Shown: positions 1 through 8,212 of the stretch, piece after piece | Position numbering within the stretch: the stretch's first letter is position 1 | Layout of the letters: each line of letters opens with the position of its first letter | Assembly: GCA_963706555.1 (NCBI GenBank) | Contig: OY970164.1 | Coordinates: 3,224,001 to 3,288,000, forward strand | Direction: 5' to 3' | DNA from: Bog-473 sp963706555 | Lineage (GTDB): Bacteria; Actinomycetota; Acidimicrobiia; Acidimicrobiales; RAAP-2 | Length of the DNA: 64,000 nucleotides | The notes under the pieces: generated by a model | The model's database searches: none | What the model was told of the DNA's origin: nothing | Seen by the model: the letters and a program-made list of their open reading frames with translations, nothing else | Program-made: the position numbers and the translations under genes

Positions 1-123
1 GTCACCCAGTGCATCGATCACGTCCGTCTCGAAGAAGTTCTCGGGTGGCCTGTGAATCTCGACGGTCGCGACGAAGGAGTCATCGACGGTCGCTGTCACA
101 TCTCCAAAACGCTCGTCGAACAC
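1..123 (-). CDS. enoyl-CoA hydratase/isomerase family protein, N-terminal part
   Basis: Only the first 41 codons lie in the window; the gene runs off the left edge. The reading VATVEIHRPPENFFETDVI is the typical first beta-strand and Asn/Phe-containing turn of crotonase-fold proteins. The start is a GTG at 123 preceded by a GGGGGG ribosome-binding site about six bases upstream. It is divergent from the acyl-CoA dehydrogenase starting at 231, and the 107-bp gap holds a dyad (156-171) that recurs before other operons. The N-terminus supports the fold. The reaction (hydratase, isomerase or other) cannot be told because the catalytic residues are outside the window. Confidence 0.75.
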   Translation of the reverse strand, partial: MFDERFGDVTATVDDSFVATVEIHRPPENFFETDVIDALGD

Positions 124-155
124 GGTTGCCCCCCGATGGCCCAACCGCTACGGTT

Positions 156-171
156 TTGGGCGAGTGCCCAT
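156..171. promoter_or_regulatory. candidate operator, TTGGGC-GAGT-GCCCAT
   Basis: Inverted repeat with two 6-base arms and a 4-base spacer between the divergent crotonase and acyl-CoA dehydrogenase genes, 33 bases from one start and 60 from the other. It matches the TTRGGC-N4-GCCYAA pattern also seen at 5135, 5246, 6775, 13633 and 21333. A TetR-type repressor site is inferred from the form and location. Confidence 0.55.
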
Positions 172-230
172 GTACGCTAATTCGGTTACGACACCCAATT
201 CAAATGCGTCGCGTCACCTAGCATCGCCGC

Positions 231-1370
231 ATGTTCCAACGTAATTCCGACCAGCAACTCTTCGAGGAGACTACCAAGAAGTTCCTCGAGTCCTCGTGCC
301 CACCTTCCAAACTGAGAGAGTTGGCCAGCGACACGTCGGGCTACGAGCGGGCCTTCTGGGAGCAGGGCGCCGAGTTGGGATGGACGTCGCTGGTCGTGCC
401 CGAGGAGGCCGGTGGCGGGAGTGTGAGCCTGCAGGGAGTGAAGGACCTGACCCTGGTGGCGTATCAGTTCGGGCTGCACGCAGCTCCCGGCCCTCTCCTG
501 GGAAGCAACGTGGTGGCCGCGGCATTGGGGCGGTGGGGGAGCACCGAGCAACGAACCGGGCCGCTCGCCGAGTTACTGCGTGGTGAAGCCGCAGGGGCAT
601 GGGCCCTGGCCGAGGATCCTCCGCACGACAGACTGGGTGATGTTGCGCTCGTCGCCACTGAACTCGACGAGGGTTTCCGCCTGGACGGGGTCAAGTCACC
701 TGTTGAAGGCGGCTCGGGCGCAGCCCACCTGCTCGTGACTGCCCGGGCCCGAACGGGACTGAGTCAGTTCCTTGTGCCCGTTGCGGCACCCGGACTGACG
801 GTGCACCCGCTGCACGGCCTCGACACGACCCGTCGGTTCGCACGGCTCGACTTCGACGATGTCCGGCTGCATCCCTCCTCGCTCGTGGGGACAGCGGGGG
901 AAGGGGCCGGTGCGGTCGAATGGCTCACTGATCTGGCCGTCACCATCCAACTGGCCGAAATGTGCGGCGCCATGCAGTGGGCATTCGACACCACCGTGGA
1001 GTGGGCGTTCAACCGCTACTCGTTCGGCCGCCCACTGGCCTCGTACCAGGAGATCAAGCATCGGTTCGCTGACATGAAGATGACCCTCGAGGCAAGCCTC
1101 GCCATCACGGCCCAAGCGGCGGACGCCGTCGACCGCGAGACGCCCGACCGTGCAGAGCTCGTCAGCGCCGGGAAATTCTATGTCGGGCGCAACGGGCCGG
1201 AGTTGGTCCAGGACTGCGTGCAGTTGCACGGTGGCATCGGCCTGACATTCGACCACGACCTTCATCTCTTCCTGCGCAGAGTCGTCACCGATGCCGCGCT
1301 TTTCGGAACGCCGAGTCAGCACGCGTGCCGGTTGACCGACATTCTGGCCTCGAGGGGAGTGGCGGCATGA
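231..1370 (+). CDS. acyl-CoA dehydrogenase family protein (small partner of a pair)
   Basis: A 379-residue flavoprotein of the acyl-CoA dehydrogenase fold: N-terminal helical domain, middle beta domain, and C-terminal helical domain ending in the QLHGGIG...HDLHLFLRR block (about residues 330-350). That block is typical of the partner subunit in actinobacterial heteromeric dehydrogenases. It lacks a YEGT-type catalytic Glu near the C-terminus. Its stop overlaps the ATG of the next acyl-CoA dehydrogenase by four bases (ATGA), so the two are translationally coupled. Known families with this layout form alpha2-beta2 enzymes acting on CoA thioesters of ring-containing acids such as cholesterol side-chain intermediates. 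I infer the same architecture here; the substrate is unknown. Confidence 0.88.
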   Translation: MFQRNSDQQLFEETTKKFLESSCPPSKLRELASDTSGYERAFWEQGAELGWTSLVVPEEAGGGSVSLQGVKDLTLVAYQFGLHAAPGPLLGSNVVAAALGRWGSTEQRTGPLAELLRGEAAGAWALAEDPPHDRLGDVALVATELDEGFRLDGVKSPVEGGSGAAHLLVTARARTGLSQFLVPVAAPGLTVHPLHGLDTTRRFARLDFDDVRLHPSSLVGTAGEGAGAVEWLTDLAVTIQLAEMCGAMQWAFDTTVEWAFNRYSFGRPLASYQEIKHRFADMKMTLEASLAITAQAADAVDRETPDRAELVSAGKFYVGRNGPELVQDCVQLHGGIGLTFDHDLHLFLRRVVTDAALFGTPSQHACRLTDILASRGVAA

Positions 1371-2647
1371 GCGAGGCCACCGCGATGGAGAGCGTCGAGA
1401 GCTTCGCGGCCAAGGCCCGGACGTGGCTGGCCGAGAACATGCCGCGCACCGAAGACAGGGGCGGCCGTCACCGGGCCGCCATGCGCACCGACGAGGAGGA
1501 GCTGGCCCACATTTCTCGTTGCCGGGAGTTGCAACGCACGCTCTTCGAGGGCGGTTTTGCCGGCATCTGCGTGCCGGAGGACTATGGCGGCCAGGGCCTG
1601 ACGGCCGATCACCAAGCGGCGTTCAACCGGGAGATCCGGGGCTACGACTACCCGGCGGATACGCAGATCCCGACGTTCACTCCTTGCATGTCGGTGATCC
1701 TGGAATTCGGGACCCACGAACAGAAGAAGCGGCACGTGCCCCCGATCCTCAAAGGGGAGACATTATGGATGCAGTTTCTGTCCGAGCCCAGCGGAGGTTC
1801 GGACGTGGCCGGCGCCCAGACGACGGCTGTGCGGGATGGCGAGGAATGGGTCATCAACGGTTCCAAAATCTGGACGACGGGAGCCTGGTGGGCCGACTGG
1901 GGTCTGTGCCTCGTCAGGACGAACTGGGACGTCCCCAAGCACCGTGGCCTGACCGTGTTCATGCTCGAGATACACCAACCGGGAATCGAGATCCATCGCA
2001 TCGAGATGATCAATGGCTCTCGGGAATTCTGCCAGGAGTTCATCACCGACGTCCACGTGCCCGACGACCAGCGCATCGGTCAGATTGACGAAGGGTGGGC
2101 GGTCGGGACACGGTGGATGTACCACGAGCGCACCATCTCGGGCGGCTCGCCCTACGTCACCTCGCCGGCGGGACGACCGGCGGTGGCCCTCGATCCGAGT
2201 GGCGGCGCGGTGGCATTGATCCCTCTGGCCCGCCGTCGAGGCTGGCTGGACGACACCCGTGTCAAGGAGTTGATCGGTGAATCGCACGCCCTCGCACTCG
2301 TCGGCAATGCGCTGGTCCAGCGCATCAGCGAGGAGATCAGTGCCGGTGCGACGACGAACCAGGCCGCTGCGATCACGCGCCTGTGGTTCGGCACGGCGGC
2401 CGTGCGCAGTTCAACCATCTGCTTCGAGCTCCTCGGGGCAAACGCGGTGGCCTGGTCGGACGAGGACGCGGACCTCGGTGCAAAAGGCATTCGCTTCCTG
2501 ATGCGCCAGGCCTCGTGTATCGCCGGAGGGACCACCGAGATGAGCCGCAATGCAATCAGCGAGCGCGTGCTCGGCATGCCCCGGGAACGTACCGTCGACA
2601 AGGACACGCCGTTCCGGGACGTCCCCCGCAGCGCGCCCACCCGATAG
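1367..2647 (+). CDS. acyl-CoA dehydrogenase family protein (large partner of a pair)
   Basis: A 426-residue acyl-CoA dehydrogenase. The start is the ATG inside the ATGA overlap with the upstream gene; an in-frame start further upstream at 1325 would run through the neighbour's coding sequence. The LSEPSGGSD segment (residues 138-146) is the usual flavin/substrate-contacting loop, and IAGGTTEMSRN..ERVLGMPR (from about 385) is the C-terminal signature of FadE-type dehydrogenases of long or bulky acyl-CoAs. Together with the gene at 231 it most likely forms one heteromeric enzyme oxidising an acyl-CoA to the enoyl-CoA, next to a crotonase that could hydrate the product. Converges on the CoA-transferase at 2690 with a 42-bp gap. 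Confidence 0.9.
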   Translation: MSEATAMESVESFAAKARTWLAENMPRTEDRGGRHRAAMRTDEEELAHISRCRELQRTLFEGGFAGICVPEDYGGQGLTADHQAAFNREIRGYDYPADTQIPTFTPCMSVILEFGTHEQKKRHVPPILKGETLWMQFLSEPSGGSDVAGAQTTAVRDGEEWVINGSKIWTTGAWWADWGLCLVRTNWDVPKHRGLTVFMLEIHQPGIEIHRIEMINGSREFCQEFITDVHVPDDQRIGQIDEGWAVGTRWMYHERTISGGSPYVTSPAGRPAVALDPSGGAVALIPLARRRGWLDDTRVKELIGESHALALVGNALVQRISEEISAGATTNQAAAITRLWFGTAAVRSSTICFELLGANAVAWSDEDADLGAKGIRFLMRQASCIAGGTTEMSRNAISERVLGMPRERTVDKDTPFRDVPRSAPTR

Positions 2648-2689
2648 CGGGGCTGCGGGACCGTTCCGCTGCCGTCGGAGCCGTTCCTG

Positions 2690-3889
2690 CTACTGCGTCC
2701 AGCGATAGTCCTCTGTGGTTTCGTAGATGACGCCCCGCTCCAAGAGGTCGTCGACCTCTTCGGTCGAGTAGCCCAGACGTCGCATGAGCGGGCGGGTGTG
2801 CTGCCCCACCATCGGTGCCGGGCCGTAGGGTCCGGTGGGGGTTTCGGAGAAGTCGACCAGCGTGCCGAACTGCCGTATTCGGCCCAGCCTCGGGTGTGGG
2901 TACTCAGCCACCAGACCGAGGCGCTCGTTGTCGGCATCATGGAGGGCGACCTCGCCGTCGTTGGTGTCGATGGACACCTCGGCCGCCACCCCCGCCTCGA
3001 TGAGCGTGGCCAGCCATTGGCTCGCGGTGCGACGCAGGAAGGCACGTTCGAGAGTCGGCTCGATCTCGTGGCGGGCGGTGATCCGGGCCTCCACCGTTTC
3101 GTGACGATCCAGGTCGGGCCGGCCGAGGACGCGACACAGGGCGGACCATTGGCCGGTGCCGAAGGCCGCGAGTTGGATCCACCCCTGTTGGGTCTCGTAG
3201 AGCCGGCAGCAGGGGGACACGCCCGTCTGGTGACGGTCGAGCGTGGGACGGACCGGTCCCGGCTGCCCGTCGACCAGGAACACGTCGGAGCCGAAGACGG
3301 CAGCCCCGTTGAGCAGAGACGTCCAGAGATCCTGACCCTCGCCCGTACGGCGTTGGTGGAACAGGGCGGCCAACACGCCGACGACCGACACCATGGCGTT
3401 CGCCGTATCGGTCATTCCGAATCGCACGTAGAGGGGGGCGTTGCCCTCTGCGACAGGGCCGGCCTCGTATTCGATGCCGCACGCAGCTTGATAGAGCGGG
3501 TCGAGTCCACCGAACTCCGACAGCGGCCCCTCCGCTCCATATGCGTAGGTGTTGCAGTGGATGAGGTCCTGGTGTCGGGCCTTCAACGATTCGTAGTCGA
3601 TCCCCAGGCGGGCTGCAGTGCCCTTCGTCATGTTGTGATGTACGACGTCGGCTATCTCGGCCAGCCGCATCACCACCTCGAGACCTTCGGGGTGCTTGAC
3701 GTCCACCGCGATGTCCTGTTTGCCGCGTTGGCATCCGAGGAATGCCATCCCCGCCATGCGCATGCTGTCACCGCGTACCGGTTCGACCTTAATGACCTCG
3801 GCACCCAGGTCGCCGAGGATCATTGCGCCGTAGGGGCCGGCCAGGTACTGGCCCAGGTCCAGCACGACCACGCCGTGCAACGGTCCCAT
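2690..3889 (-). CDS. CaiB/BaiF family III CoA-transferase (Asp-positive partner)
   Basis: 399 residues, the standard length for the family. It opens with GVVVLDLGQYLAGPYGAMILGDLGAEVIKVEP, and the catalytic Asp that forms the acyl/CoA anhydride in the formyl-CoA transferase family aligns with Asp161, followed 21 residues later by the TGEGQ turn. Its ATG overlaps the TGA of the upstream CoA-transferase (TGATG), so the two are coupled. The upstream partner has Ser at the catalytic position, which suggests the two make one heteromeric transferase with a single active-site type. Transfers CoA between carboxylic acids; donor and acceptor unknown. Confidence 0.9.
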   Translation of the reverse strand: MGPLHGVVVLDLGQYLAGPYGAMILGDLGAEVIKVEPVRGDSMRMAGMAFLGCQRGKQDIAVDVKHPEGLEVVMRLAEIADVVHHNMTKGTAARLGIDYESLKARHQDLIHCNTYAYGAEGPLSEFGGLDPLYQAACGIEYEAGPVAEGNAPLYVRFGMTDTANAMVSVVGVLAALFHQRRTGEGQDLWTSLLNGAAVFGSDVFLVDGQPGPVRPTLDRHQTGVSPCCRLYETQQGWIQLAAFGTGQWSALCRVLGRPDLDRHETVEARITARHEIEPTLERAFLRRTASQWLATLIEAGVAAEVSIDTNDGEVALHDADNERLGLVAEYPHPRLGRIRQFGTLVDFSETPTGPYGPAPMVGQHTRPLMRRLGYSTEEVDDLLERGVIYETTEDYRWTQ

Positions 3890-5067
3890 CAGGACGCCGC
3901 ACCGACGGCGCCGATCGACACCAGAGCTTCTATCTCTTCTCGGCGGTACCCGGCTTCGGACAGGACCTCATGGGTGTGTTCGCCCACTCGTGGCTGCGCA
4001 CCCTGGATGCCTCCGGGAGTCCGTGCGAACATGGCCGGGACCCCCACCTGTGTCGTGGGGCCCAGTTCGGGGTCCACGACGGTGGCCGCCAGACCGTTGG
4101 CCACGAATTGGGGATGTGAGAAGACGTCGGCCATCGGGACTACGGCTTCTGCGCCCAGGCCGGCCTCATGGAATGTGGCAATGAGGTCGTCACGCGACCA
4201 GAGGAGGTAGGCCTCCCGGAGGCGGGATTCGTGCCGCTCGCGCAGTTCCGGGTCGCGGAAGAGCTCCATCGGGTCTGCCGATTCCACACCGAGAATCTCT
4301 TCCACAGAACGCGTGGGCGTGAGGCCGTTCATCGTGGCGGCGTGCACCCATTCCCCGTCGGCACATTCGTAAAGGGTTATCTGGTGCACCCCGGGGGGAT
4401 ACGTCTTGGCCATCATTGCCCGGAATGCCGCATCGGCCCGTTCGTGTTCCTGCCAGATCATGGTGGTGTACGCGAAGACGCCTTGATACAGCGAAGTCTC
4501 TACATGTTGGCCCCGCCCGCTTTGCTCCCGGCTGATCAGGGCGGACAGGACGCCTGCCGCCAAGAGGAAGCAAGCCGCCATGCTCGGAGCGGGGAAGTGG
4601 AGGAACACCGGGCCCGGGCGCCAGCCGGGTTGCTCATTTTGCATACCTGCGCGGGCTTGGACGAGAGGGTCCCAACCCGGACGATCACGAAACCTGTGGC
4701 CGGGGGGATAGGCCGGCACGGAGCAGTACACGAGGCGCGGGAAGCTCCCGGCGAGCTCCGCATACGAAAGTCCCAGCCGACCCATGGTTCCCGGACTGAA
4801 GGCCTCCACCACGACATCGGCGCGGTCACAAAGACGCAGGAAGACCTCGCGGCCCTCGTCGCTCTTCAGGTCGACCACCACCGAACGTCGGCTGCGATTC
4901 CACACGTGGTACGCGGGTTGGCTGCGAAACGGGTCGCCGCCCGGTGGTTCGATCTTAACGACATCGGCGCCCATGTCGGCGAGCAGCATGACGCCGACGG
5001 GGCCGGCGATGCCCCAGCTGAGATCGAGCACGCGCACTCCGGCCAAGGGTCCGGCGGCCGCACTCAC
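3889..5067 (-). CDS. CaiB/BaiF family protein lacking the catalytic Asp
   Basis: 392 residues from a GTG at 5067 (reading VSAAAGPLAGVRVLDLSWG). In-frame ATGs at 5118 and 5211 would add unrelated N-terminal residues that run into the promoter area; no start has a clear Shine-Dalgarno, so this choice rests on the family's usual N-terminus. Fold motifs are intact (GADVVKIEPP, SGRGQ turn), but the residue aligned with the catalytic Asp is Ser162, in PAPSMAAC. It is translationally coupled to the Asp-containing transferase at 2690. I infer a structural or substrate-binding subunit, as in two-subunit benzylsuccinate CoA-transferase-like enzymes, rather than an independent catalyst. Confidence 0.85.
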   Translation of the reverse strand: MSAAAGPLAGVRVLDLSWGIAGPVGVMLLADMGADVVKIEPPGGDPFRSQPAYHVWNRSRRSVVVDLKSDEGREVFLRLCDRADVVVEAFSPGTMGRLGLSYAELAGSFPRLVYCSVPAYPPGHRFRDRPGWDPLVQARAGMQNEQPGWRPGPVFLHFPAPSMAACFLLAAGVLSALISREQSGRGQHVETSLYQGVFAYTTMIWQEHERADAAFRAMMAKTYPPGVHQITLYECADGEWVHAATMNGLTPTRSVEEILGVESADPMELFRDPELRERHESRLREAYLLWSRDDLIATFHEAGLGAEAVVPMADVFSHPQFVANGLAATVVDPELGPTTQVGVPAMFARTPGGIQGAQPRVGEHTHEVLSEAGYRREEIEALVSIGAVGAAS

Positions 5068-5134
5068 GTAGGAGTAACCAGACTGTCCGAAGCGGTCACA
5101 AGTGTTCCCTCCATGCATGTGGGGAGTGCTATAT

Positions 5135-5150
5135 TTGGGCGTAAGCCTAA
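5135..5150. promoter_or_regulatory. candidate operator, TTGGGC-GTAA-GCCTAA
   Basis: Dyad upstream of the CoA-transferase pair (start 5067), preceded by GCTATAT. The same GCTATATT-GGGC context is seen at 13627-13638. It fits the window's TTRGGC-N4-GCCYAA family. An isolated half-site, TTAGGC, lies at 5212-5217. Confidence 0.55.
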
Positions 5151-5204
5151 TCGCAACACTGAGATGCTTTCCCAGAAGAAAGAGCGAGGTGACCCGCCTC
5201 ATCG

Positions 5205-5233
5205 TTGACATTTAGGCTAAGGTACTGTTACAG
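5205..5233 (+). promoter_or_regulatory. sigma-70-like promoter for the substrate-binding protein
   Basis: TTGACA (5205-5210), a 17-base spacer and TTACAG (5228-5233) point toward the gene starting at 5362. The candidate operator at 5246-5261 begins 13 bases downstream of the -10 box, where a repressor would block early elongation. It is the best-formed promoter I see in the window. Confidence 0.5.
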
Positions 5234-5245
5234 ATGTGTTGCGGT

Positions 5246-5261
5246 TTGGGCGTATGCATAG
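5246..5261. promoter_or_regulatory. candidate operator, TTGGGC-GTAT-GCATAG
   Basis: Left arm perfect, right arm degenerate, in the same CGGTTT(T)GGGC context as the site at 156. It lies just downstream of the promoter at 5205 and 101 bases before the substrate-binding protein start. Confidence 0.4.
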
Positions 5262-5361
5262 GATCTGAGGTGTTCGTATTCAGGGTCATGGCGCTCTCAG
5301 ATGGAGGGGGCGGCACATCGTGGCTGCATGAAGTGTGGCTGCGTCGAGCAAAGGGGGGATC

Positions 5362-6630
5362 GTGCGCAAGCGGATCATGCACATGAGGGTCGCCGTCGGC
5401 GTAGCGGTGATCGCGGCGTCAGTGATGATCGGGGGCTTCGCCACCGGCTCGGCCGGGGCGAGCACACCGAAGCTCACCGCCAGCGCACCCGGGGTCACAA
5501 AGACGACGATCAAGATCGGCATCCTGAGCGACGCGACCGGTCCGGCTTCCTCGAGCTTCGGTGAAGCGGCTCAGGCCATGGAGGCGCGCTTCAAACAACT
5601 GAACGCGGAGGGTGGGATCGACGGGCGAAAGATCATCTGGGTCACCGCCGACGCCGCATCGAGCCCGACGGGAGCCGAGACAGCTGCCCAGAACCTGGTG
5701 GAGAACCAGGGCGTGTTCGCAATTGCTGAACTGAGCAGTGCGTTCTTCGGTGCTGCCCCCTATCTGCACAAGGAGGGCGTTCCCGTCACCGGTACCGGGC
5801 TCGATGGTTCAGAGTGGGACGAACAGCCCAATACCAATCTGTTCTCCATCACGGGGGACGGCAGCGTGCACGGGGACGCCTACGACGATGGAGGGTTCTA
5901 CAAATCCATCGGGGTCCACAAGTTCACCTACGTCGAGTCGAACGTCCCGTCGGCGATCTCCTTCGGCAACGGTGTCTACAAGACCGTGGAGAAGGACGGG
6001 TTGAAGGCATGTGACAAGACCATCGTCCCGCTCGGTTCGGTGAACTTCACTGCATTCGCGTTGAGCTTCAAGGCCGACGGCTGCGACACCGCCGAATGCG
6101 CGTGTGTGCTGTCGTCGAGTCTCGCCATGGCGACGGCACTCCACCAGGCCGGTCTCAACAAGGCCAAGATCCTTTTTGCCGCCGGGCCCACACAGGACAT
6201 CTTCCAGAGCAAGGCAGACGAGGCCGCCGCGAAGGGGGCGTACTTCCCCGGCATTTCGTCGTCACCGACCTATAGCAACGCCGCCAGCCTGGCTTTCCTG
6301 GCCGACCTCAAGAAGTACGATCCGGCCTACAAGGGGGGGCTGCCCGGCAACAGCGAGTCAGACGGCTGGCCGGGGGCCAACCTGATGGTCGAGGGTCTCA
6401 AGGTGGCGGGAACGAATCCGACCCGTCAATCGTTCATCGCCGGACTGCGCAAAGTGACGAACTGGACCGACAGCGGTCTGGCGACGGGGCCCATCAGCTT
6501 TGCGCACTTCGGGCAGAACCCGCCCACGCAGTGCTTCAGCTATGTGCAGTTCAACGGGACGCAGTACGTGCCCTACCCGAAGAGCGGCAAGCCGTTCTGC
6601 GGGAAGCAGATTCCCGGCTCGCAATCCTGA
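5362..6630 (+). CDS. branched-chain amino acid-type ABC substrate-binding protein (orphan)
   Basis: 422 residues, periplasmic-binding-protein type I (Leu/Ile/Val receptor) fold. A GTG start at 5362 sits behind a strong GGGGGG site. The first 40 residues form a Sec signal: RKR, then the hydrophobic VAVGVAVIAASVMIGGFA, then a SAGA-ST cleavage-like site; no lipobox Cys is visible. The mature part opens with TIKIGILSDATGPASSSFGEAAQAM, characteristic of the family. No permease or ATPase genes accompany it, so it must either serve a transporter encoded elsewhere or act as a binding sensor. In this catabolic setting the ligand may be a small carboxylate or aromatic acid; that is inference. Confidence 0.88.
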   Translation: MRKRIMHMRVAVGVAVIAASVMIGGFATGSAGASTPKLTASAPGVTKTTIKIGILSDATGPASSSFGEAAQAMEARFKQLNAEGGIDGRKIIWVTADAASSPTGAETAAQNLVENQGVFAIAELSSAFFGAAPYLHKEGVPVTGTGLDGSEWDEQPNTNLFSITGDGSVHGDAYDDGGFYKSIGVHKFTYVESNVPSAISFGNGVYKTVEKDGLKACDKTIVPLGSVNFTAFALSFKADGCDTAECACVLSSSLAMATALHQAGLNKAKILFAAGPTQDIFQSKADEAAAKGAYFPGISSSPTYSNAASLAFLADLKKYDPAYKGGLPGNSESDGWPGANLMVEGLKVAGTNPTRQSFIAGLRKVTNWTDSGLATGPISFAHFGQNPPTQCFSYVQFNGTQYVPYPKSGKPFCGKQIPGSQS

Positions 6631-6944
6631 CGCGGACCACGCCGACACCGTCCCGATGCGCGCTCAAGTGCTCTGCGTAGAGAGCGAAACGTGTGCGCGT
6701 CGAGCACCGTTGTACGTCGCGCCGGCGTGCCGCGACGGTCGTCATGGTCATCTTGACAGTCGCAATGTGCCATGTTAGGCATGTGCCTTAATAGTTACAG
6801 GTTGGGCGCATTTCGAGTGATATCGCCTCACGGACCACAGCCGACCGATCCGATCGATACAACGTCGAAAAGCTCGTGTCGGTCGGTATGTGACCGGGCC
6901 TGTGCGGACCTTCGTGCCAACGGCATCGCCGGGAGAGGGCGCTG
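6631..6944. other. 314-bp intergenic region with a candidate operator
   Basis: No coding region is convincing here. It holds a TTGACA at 6753-6758 followed by the operator-like dyad at 6775-6790, and a further half-site TTGGGC at 6802-6807. A GAGAGGG ribosome-binding site precedes the next gene. Confidence 0.5.
6775..6790. promoter_or_regulatory. candidate operator, TTAGGC-ATGT-GCCTTA
   Basis: Member of the TTRGGC-N4-GCCYAA set, starting 16 bases after a TTGACA box, so it would cover the -10 region of a promoter for the amidohydrolase at 6945 (155 bases downstream). Confidence 0.5.
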
Positions 6945-8159
6945 ATGAACATCGACAGGACAGAGTGGATTATTTCTGTCGATGACCACGTGCTCGAACC
7001 GGGCCACGTCTGGCAGGACCGGGTGCCCGCGAAGTTCAAGGATGCGGCGCCCCGGCTGATTCGTGACCGGGACGGGGAGGCGTGGGTCTACGAGGGCAAG
7101 CGCATGGTCACGCCGGGGTTGGGAGCTGTTGCCGGCAAAACCCGGGAGGAGTTCAGTTTCGAGCCGATCACCTACGACCAGATGCGGCCGGGCTGCTACG
7201 ACTCGGTGGCCCGCCTGGAGGACATGGACAGGGCCGGCGTGCTGGCATCGATGTGCTTTCCCTCCTTCCCCCGCTTCTGCGGCCAGGTCTTCAACGAGGC
7301 CGAGGACCGCGAATTGGCGATGCTCTGTGTGCAGGCCTACAACGACTGGATGATCGACGAATGGTGTGGTCGGGCGCCCGGTCGGTACATCCCGTTGACG
7401 CTCATCCCACTTTGGGATCCGACGTTGGCGGCGGCTGAGGTCAGGCGAAACGCCGAGAGAGGATCGACCGCCGTCGCGTTCTCCGAGAATCCGGCCATGC
7501 TCCGCCTTCCGACCATTCAGGATCCGGGTGGGCACTGGGACCCACTGATGGAGGCGTGCGAAGAAACCGAGACGGTGCTGTGCATGCACATCGGATCCTC
7601 GAGCAAGCGGCTCACGATGTCGGATGAGTCGCCCATGTTGGTGACGATGTCGTGGGGGCCACCGCTCCTCATCGCCGGTGCGATGATCGAATGGATCTTC
7701 AGCCCCGTGGTGCGGAAATTCCCGGGAATCAAGGTGGCCCTCGCCGAAGGGGGAATCGGGTGGATGCCCTTCTTCCTCGAGAAGGCGGCGCAGGTCGTCG
7801 AGAAGCACCGGTTCTGGATCGCCAACGGTGACGTCCGGCACGATTCGCTGAGTGGACGGGTCGAGGTCGACGAACGGGCGGCCATCGATCTGGAGGGGTT
7901 CTCGGTCATGGACATGTTCCGCCGGCACATCTACGGATGCTTCATCGACGATGTGCACGGGGTGCGGAATCTCGATGCCATCGGGTTCGACAACGTCATG
8001 ATCGAAACCGACTACCCCCACAGTGACTCGACGTGGCCCAACTGCCTCGAGCACGCCAAGAAGCAATTGGCGGGCATCTCGGCTGAGAATCAGCACAAGA
8101 TCATGCGGGGTAACGCAGAACGTCTTTTCCGCTTCACGCCGGCGCCGGATCACGCGTAG
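6945..8159 (+). CDS. amidohydrolase-2 family protein
   Basis: 404 residues; ATG at 6945 after a GAGAGGG ribosome-binding site. The N-terminus carries ISVDDHVLEP in place of the classical HxH pair, as in many actinobacterial amidohydrolase-2 (ACMSD-like TIM-barrel) proteins. The C-terminal third has DNVMIETDYPHSDSTWP, with the conserved Asp and the DYPH motif that bind metal and substrate. The family includes metal-dependent decarboxylases and ring-opening hydrolases. Together with five further members in this window it suggests a role in C-C or C-O bond hydrolysis of degradation intermediates. It is followed 53 bp later by a CoA-transferase in the same direction, probably one operon. Confidence 0.85.
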   Translation: MNIDRTEWIISVDDHVLEPGHVWQDRVPAKFKDAAPRLIRDRDGEAWVYEGKRMVTPGLGAVAGKTREEFSFEPITYDQMRPGCYDSVARLEDMDRAGVLASMCFPSFPRFCGQVFNEAEDRELAMLCVQAYNDWMIDEWCGRAPGRYIPLTLIPLWDPTLAAAEVRRNAERGSTAVAFSENPAMLRLPTIQDPGGHWDPLMEACEETETVLCMHIGSSSKRLTMSDESPMLVTMSWGPPLLIAGAMIEWIFSPVVRKFPGIKVALAEGGIGWMPFFLEKAAQVVEKHRFWIANGDVRHDSLSGRVEVDERAAIDLEGFSVMDMFRRHIYGCFIDDVHGVRNLDAIGFDNVMIETDYPHSDSTWPNCLEHAKKQLAGISAENQHKIMRGNAERLFRFTPAPDHA

Positions 8160-8212
8160 TTGCGCGTGATGCGCCCGATGTCGCCACACGCCACGACGAT
8201 GGAGGGCACCGG

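Noticed and set aside
2798..5208. Long plus-strand frames opposite the first CoA-transferase pair
   Set aside because: They are mirrored by strong CaiB/BaiF matches on the minus strand; their own translations are His/Gly/Arg-rich and featureless.
5068..5211. N-terminal extension of the Asp-less CoA-transferase to an ATG at 5211
   Set aside because: It would code through the promoter and operator region and add residues not found at the start of this family.
8161..8177. TTGCGC-like dyad between the amidohydrolase and CoA-transferase genes
   Set aside because: It does not match the TTRGGC-N4-GCCYAA pattern in the arms and lies inside a probable operon.
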